DNA from: Comamonadaceae bacterium
GTDB lineage: Bacteria; Pseudomonadota; Gammaproteobacteria; Burkholderiales; Burkholderiaceae_C
NCBI GenBank assembly: GCA_947374505.1
Contig: CANCCE010000156.1
Location: forward strand, 1 to 6,448
DNA: 6,448 nucleotides
Reading direction: 5' to 3'
Positions within the stretch are counted from its first letter, which is position 1. Every line of letters starts with the position of its first letter. This document shows, in pieces, positions 6,182 through 6,448 of this stretch. The translations under genes were made by a program, and so were the position numbers. The notes beneath the pieces are model-generated. The model was not told where the DNA came from. It did not search any database and saw nothing but the letters and a program-made list of their open reading frames with translations.

Positions 6182-6448
6182 TCAGTGCGCATGTTCAGCC
6201 ACGTAGGCCTTGATCAAAGCCACATCAGCCGGCATCAATTTGACGCGCTTAGGCAGGGCTTCGATGCCCTCAAAACCGGCCGGACGCTCTGGCGGGCGAC
6301 CCAGCGCTTCTTCAATCGTCGCGGCGAATTTGATCGGCAAAGCGGTCTCTAACACCAGCATCGGGATGCCGGGCGTGAGGTGTTCGCGCGCCACTTTGAC
6401 GCCGTCGGCGGTGTGCGTGTCGACGACGGTCGCATAGCGCTGAAAGGT
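6182..6448 (-). CDS. thrC: Threonine synthase, C-terminal 88 residues (partial)
   Basis: The 3' end of a gene that enters from beyond the window. The visible frame, open to the window edge, reads TFQRYATVVDTHTADGVKVA, then LVLETALPIKFAATIEEAL and a short C-terminal helix ending AEHAH. The HTADG turn and the LETA-P-KF segment are characteristic of the C-terminus of long, fold-type II PLP-dependent threonine synthase (about 480 residues), which converts O-phosphohomoserine to threonine. The PLP lysine lies outside the window. The 88 residues cover roughly the last fifth of the protein. It runs into mobB with a gap of 36 bases, so threonine and molybdenum-cofactor genes are probably co-transcribed, an arrangement I recall in other Burkholderiales. 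Confidence 0.92.
   Translation of the reverse strand, partial: TFQRYATVVDTHTADGVKVAREHLTPGIPMLVLETALPIKFAATIEEALGRPPERPAGFEGIEALPKRVKLMPADVALIKAYVAEHAH

Noticed and set aside
6175..6185. Tandem GTTCA repeat at the thrC stop
   Set aside because: Just two 5-base copies; no evidence of function or slippage.

Overview
The window looks like a chromosomal piece of a Burkholderiales betaproteobacterium, most likely Comamonadaceae. The reasons are the G+C-rich coding sequence, the style of the protein sequences, a Bug-type periplasmic receptor, and a molybdenum-cofactor gene set placed directly behind threonine synthase. This placement comes from recalled sequence knowledge; no search was run. All eight recognised genes lie on the minus strand, so transcription runs from high to low coordinates.

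Right part (about 6448 down to 3538): the 3' end of thrC (threonine synthase) is followed by a tight molybdenum-cofactor cluster, mobB - moeA - moaD - moaE. Intergenic gaps are 36, 12, 39 and 1 bases. MoaD and MoaE form molybdopterin synthase (sulfur carrier and catalytic subunit). MoeA inserts molybdate into adenylylated molybdopterin. MobB is a P-loop GTP-binding accessory protein for the guanine-dinucleotide form of the cofactor. All key residues that can be recognised are intact. moaE starts one base after moaD stops, and its Shine-Dalgarno sequence is made from the codons of the essential C-terminal Gly-Gly of MoaD.

Middle (3341-3537): a 197-base AT-rich spacer separates the two gene groups. 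It holds a possible weak terminator for the molybdenum operon, a good sigma70-like promoter reading leftwards, a perfect 7-bp inverted repeat over the -35 box (candidate operator), and a small hairpin with a T7 run in the presumed leader.

Left part (3340 down to 9): a three-gene operon encodes a class A FAD monooxygenase (MhpA/phenol-hydroxylase type), a Bug/TctC-type solute-binding protein (start overlaps the previous stop by ATGA), and a class II aldolase/adducin-family metal enzyme. Together they suggest uptake, ring hydroxylation and lyase or decarboxylase processing of an aromatic or heteroaromatic carboxylate. The substrate cannot be read from the sequence. No regulator and no permease subunits are in the window, and the operon may continue past position 1.

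The most interesting items are this catabolic module and its control region, and the dual-use moaD/moaE junction. I see no RNA genes, CRISPR arrays, insertion sequences or phage genes.
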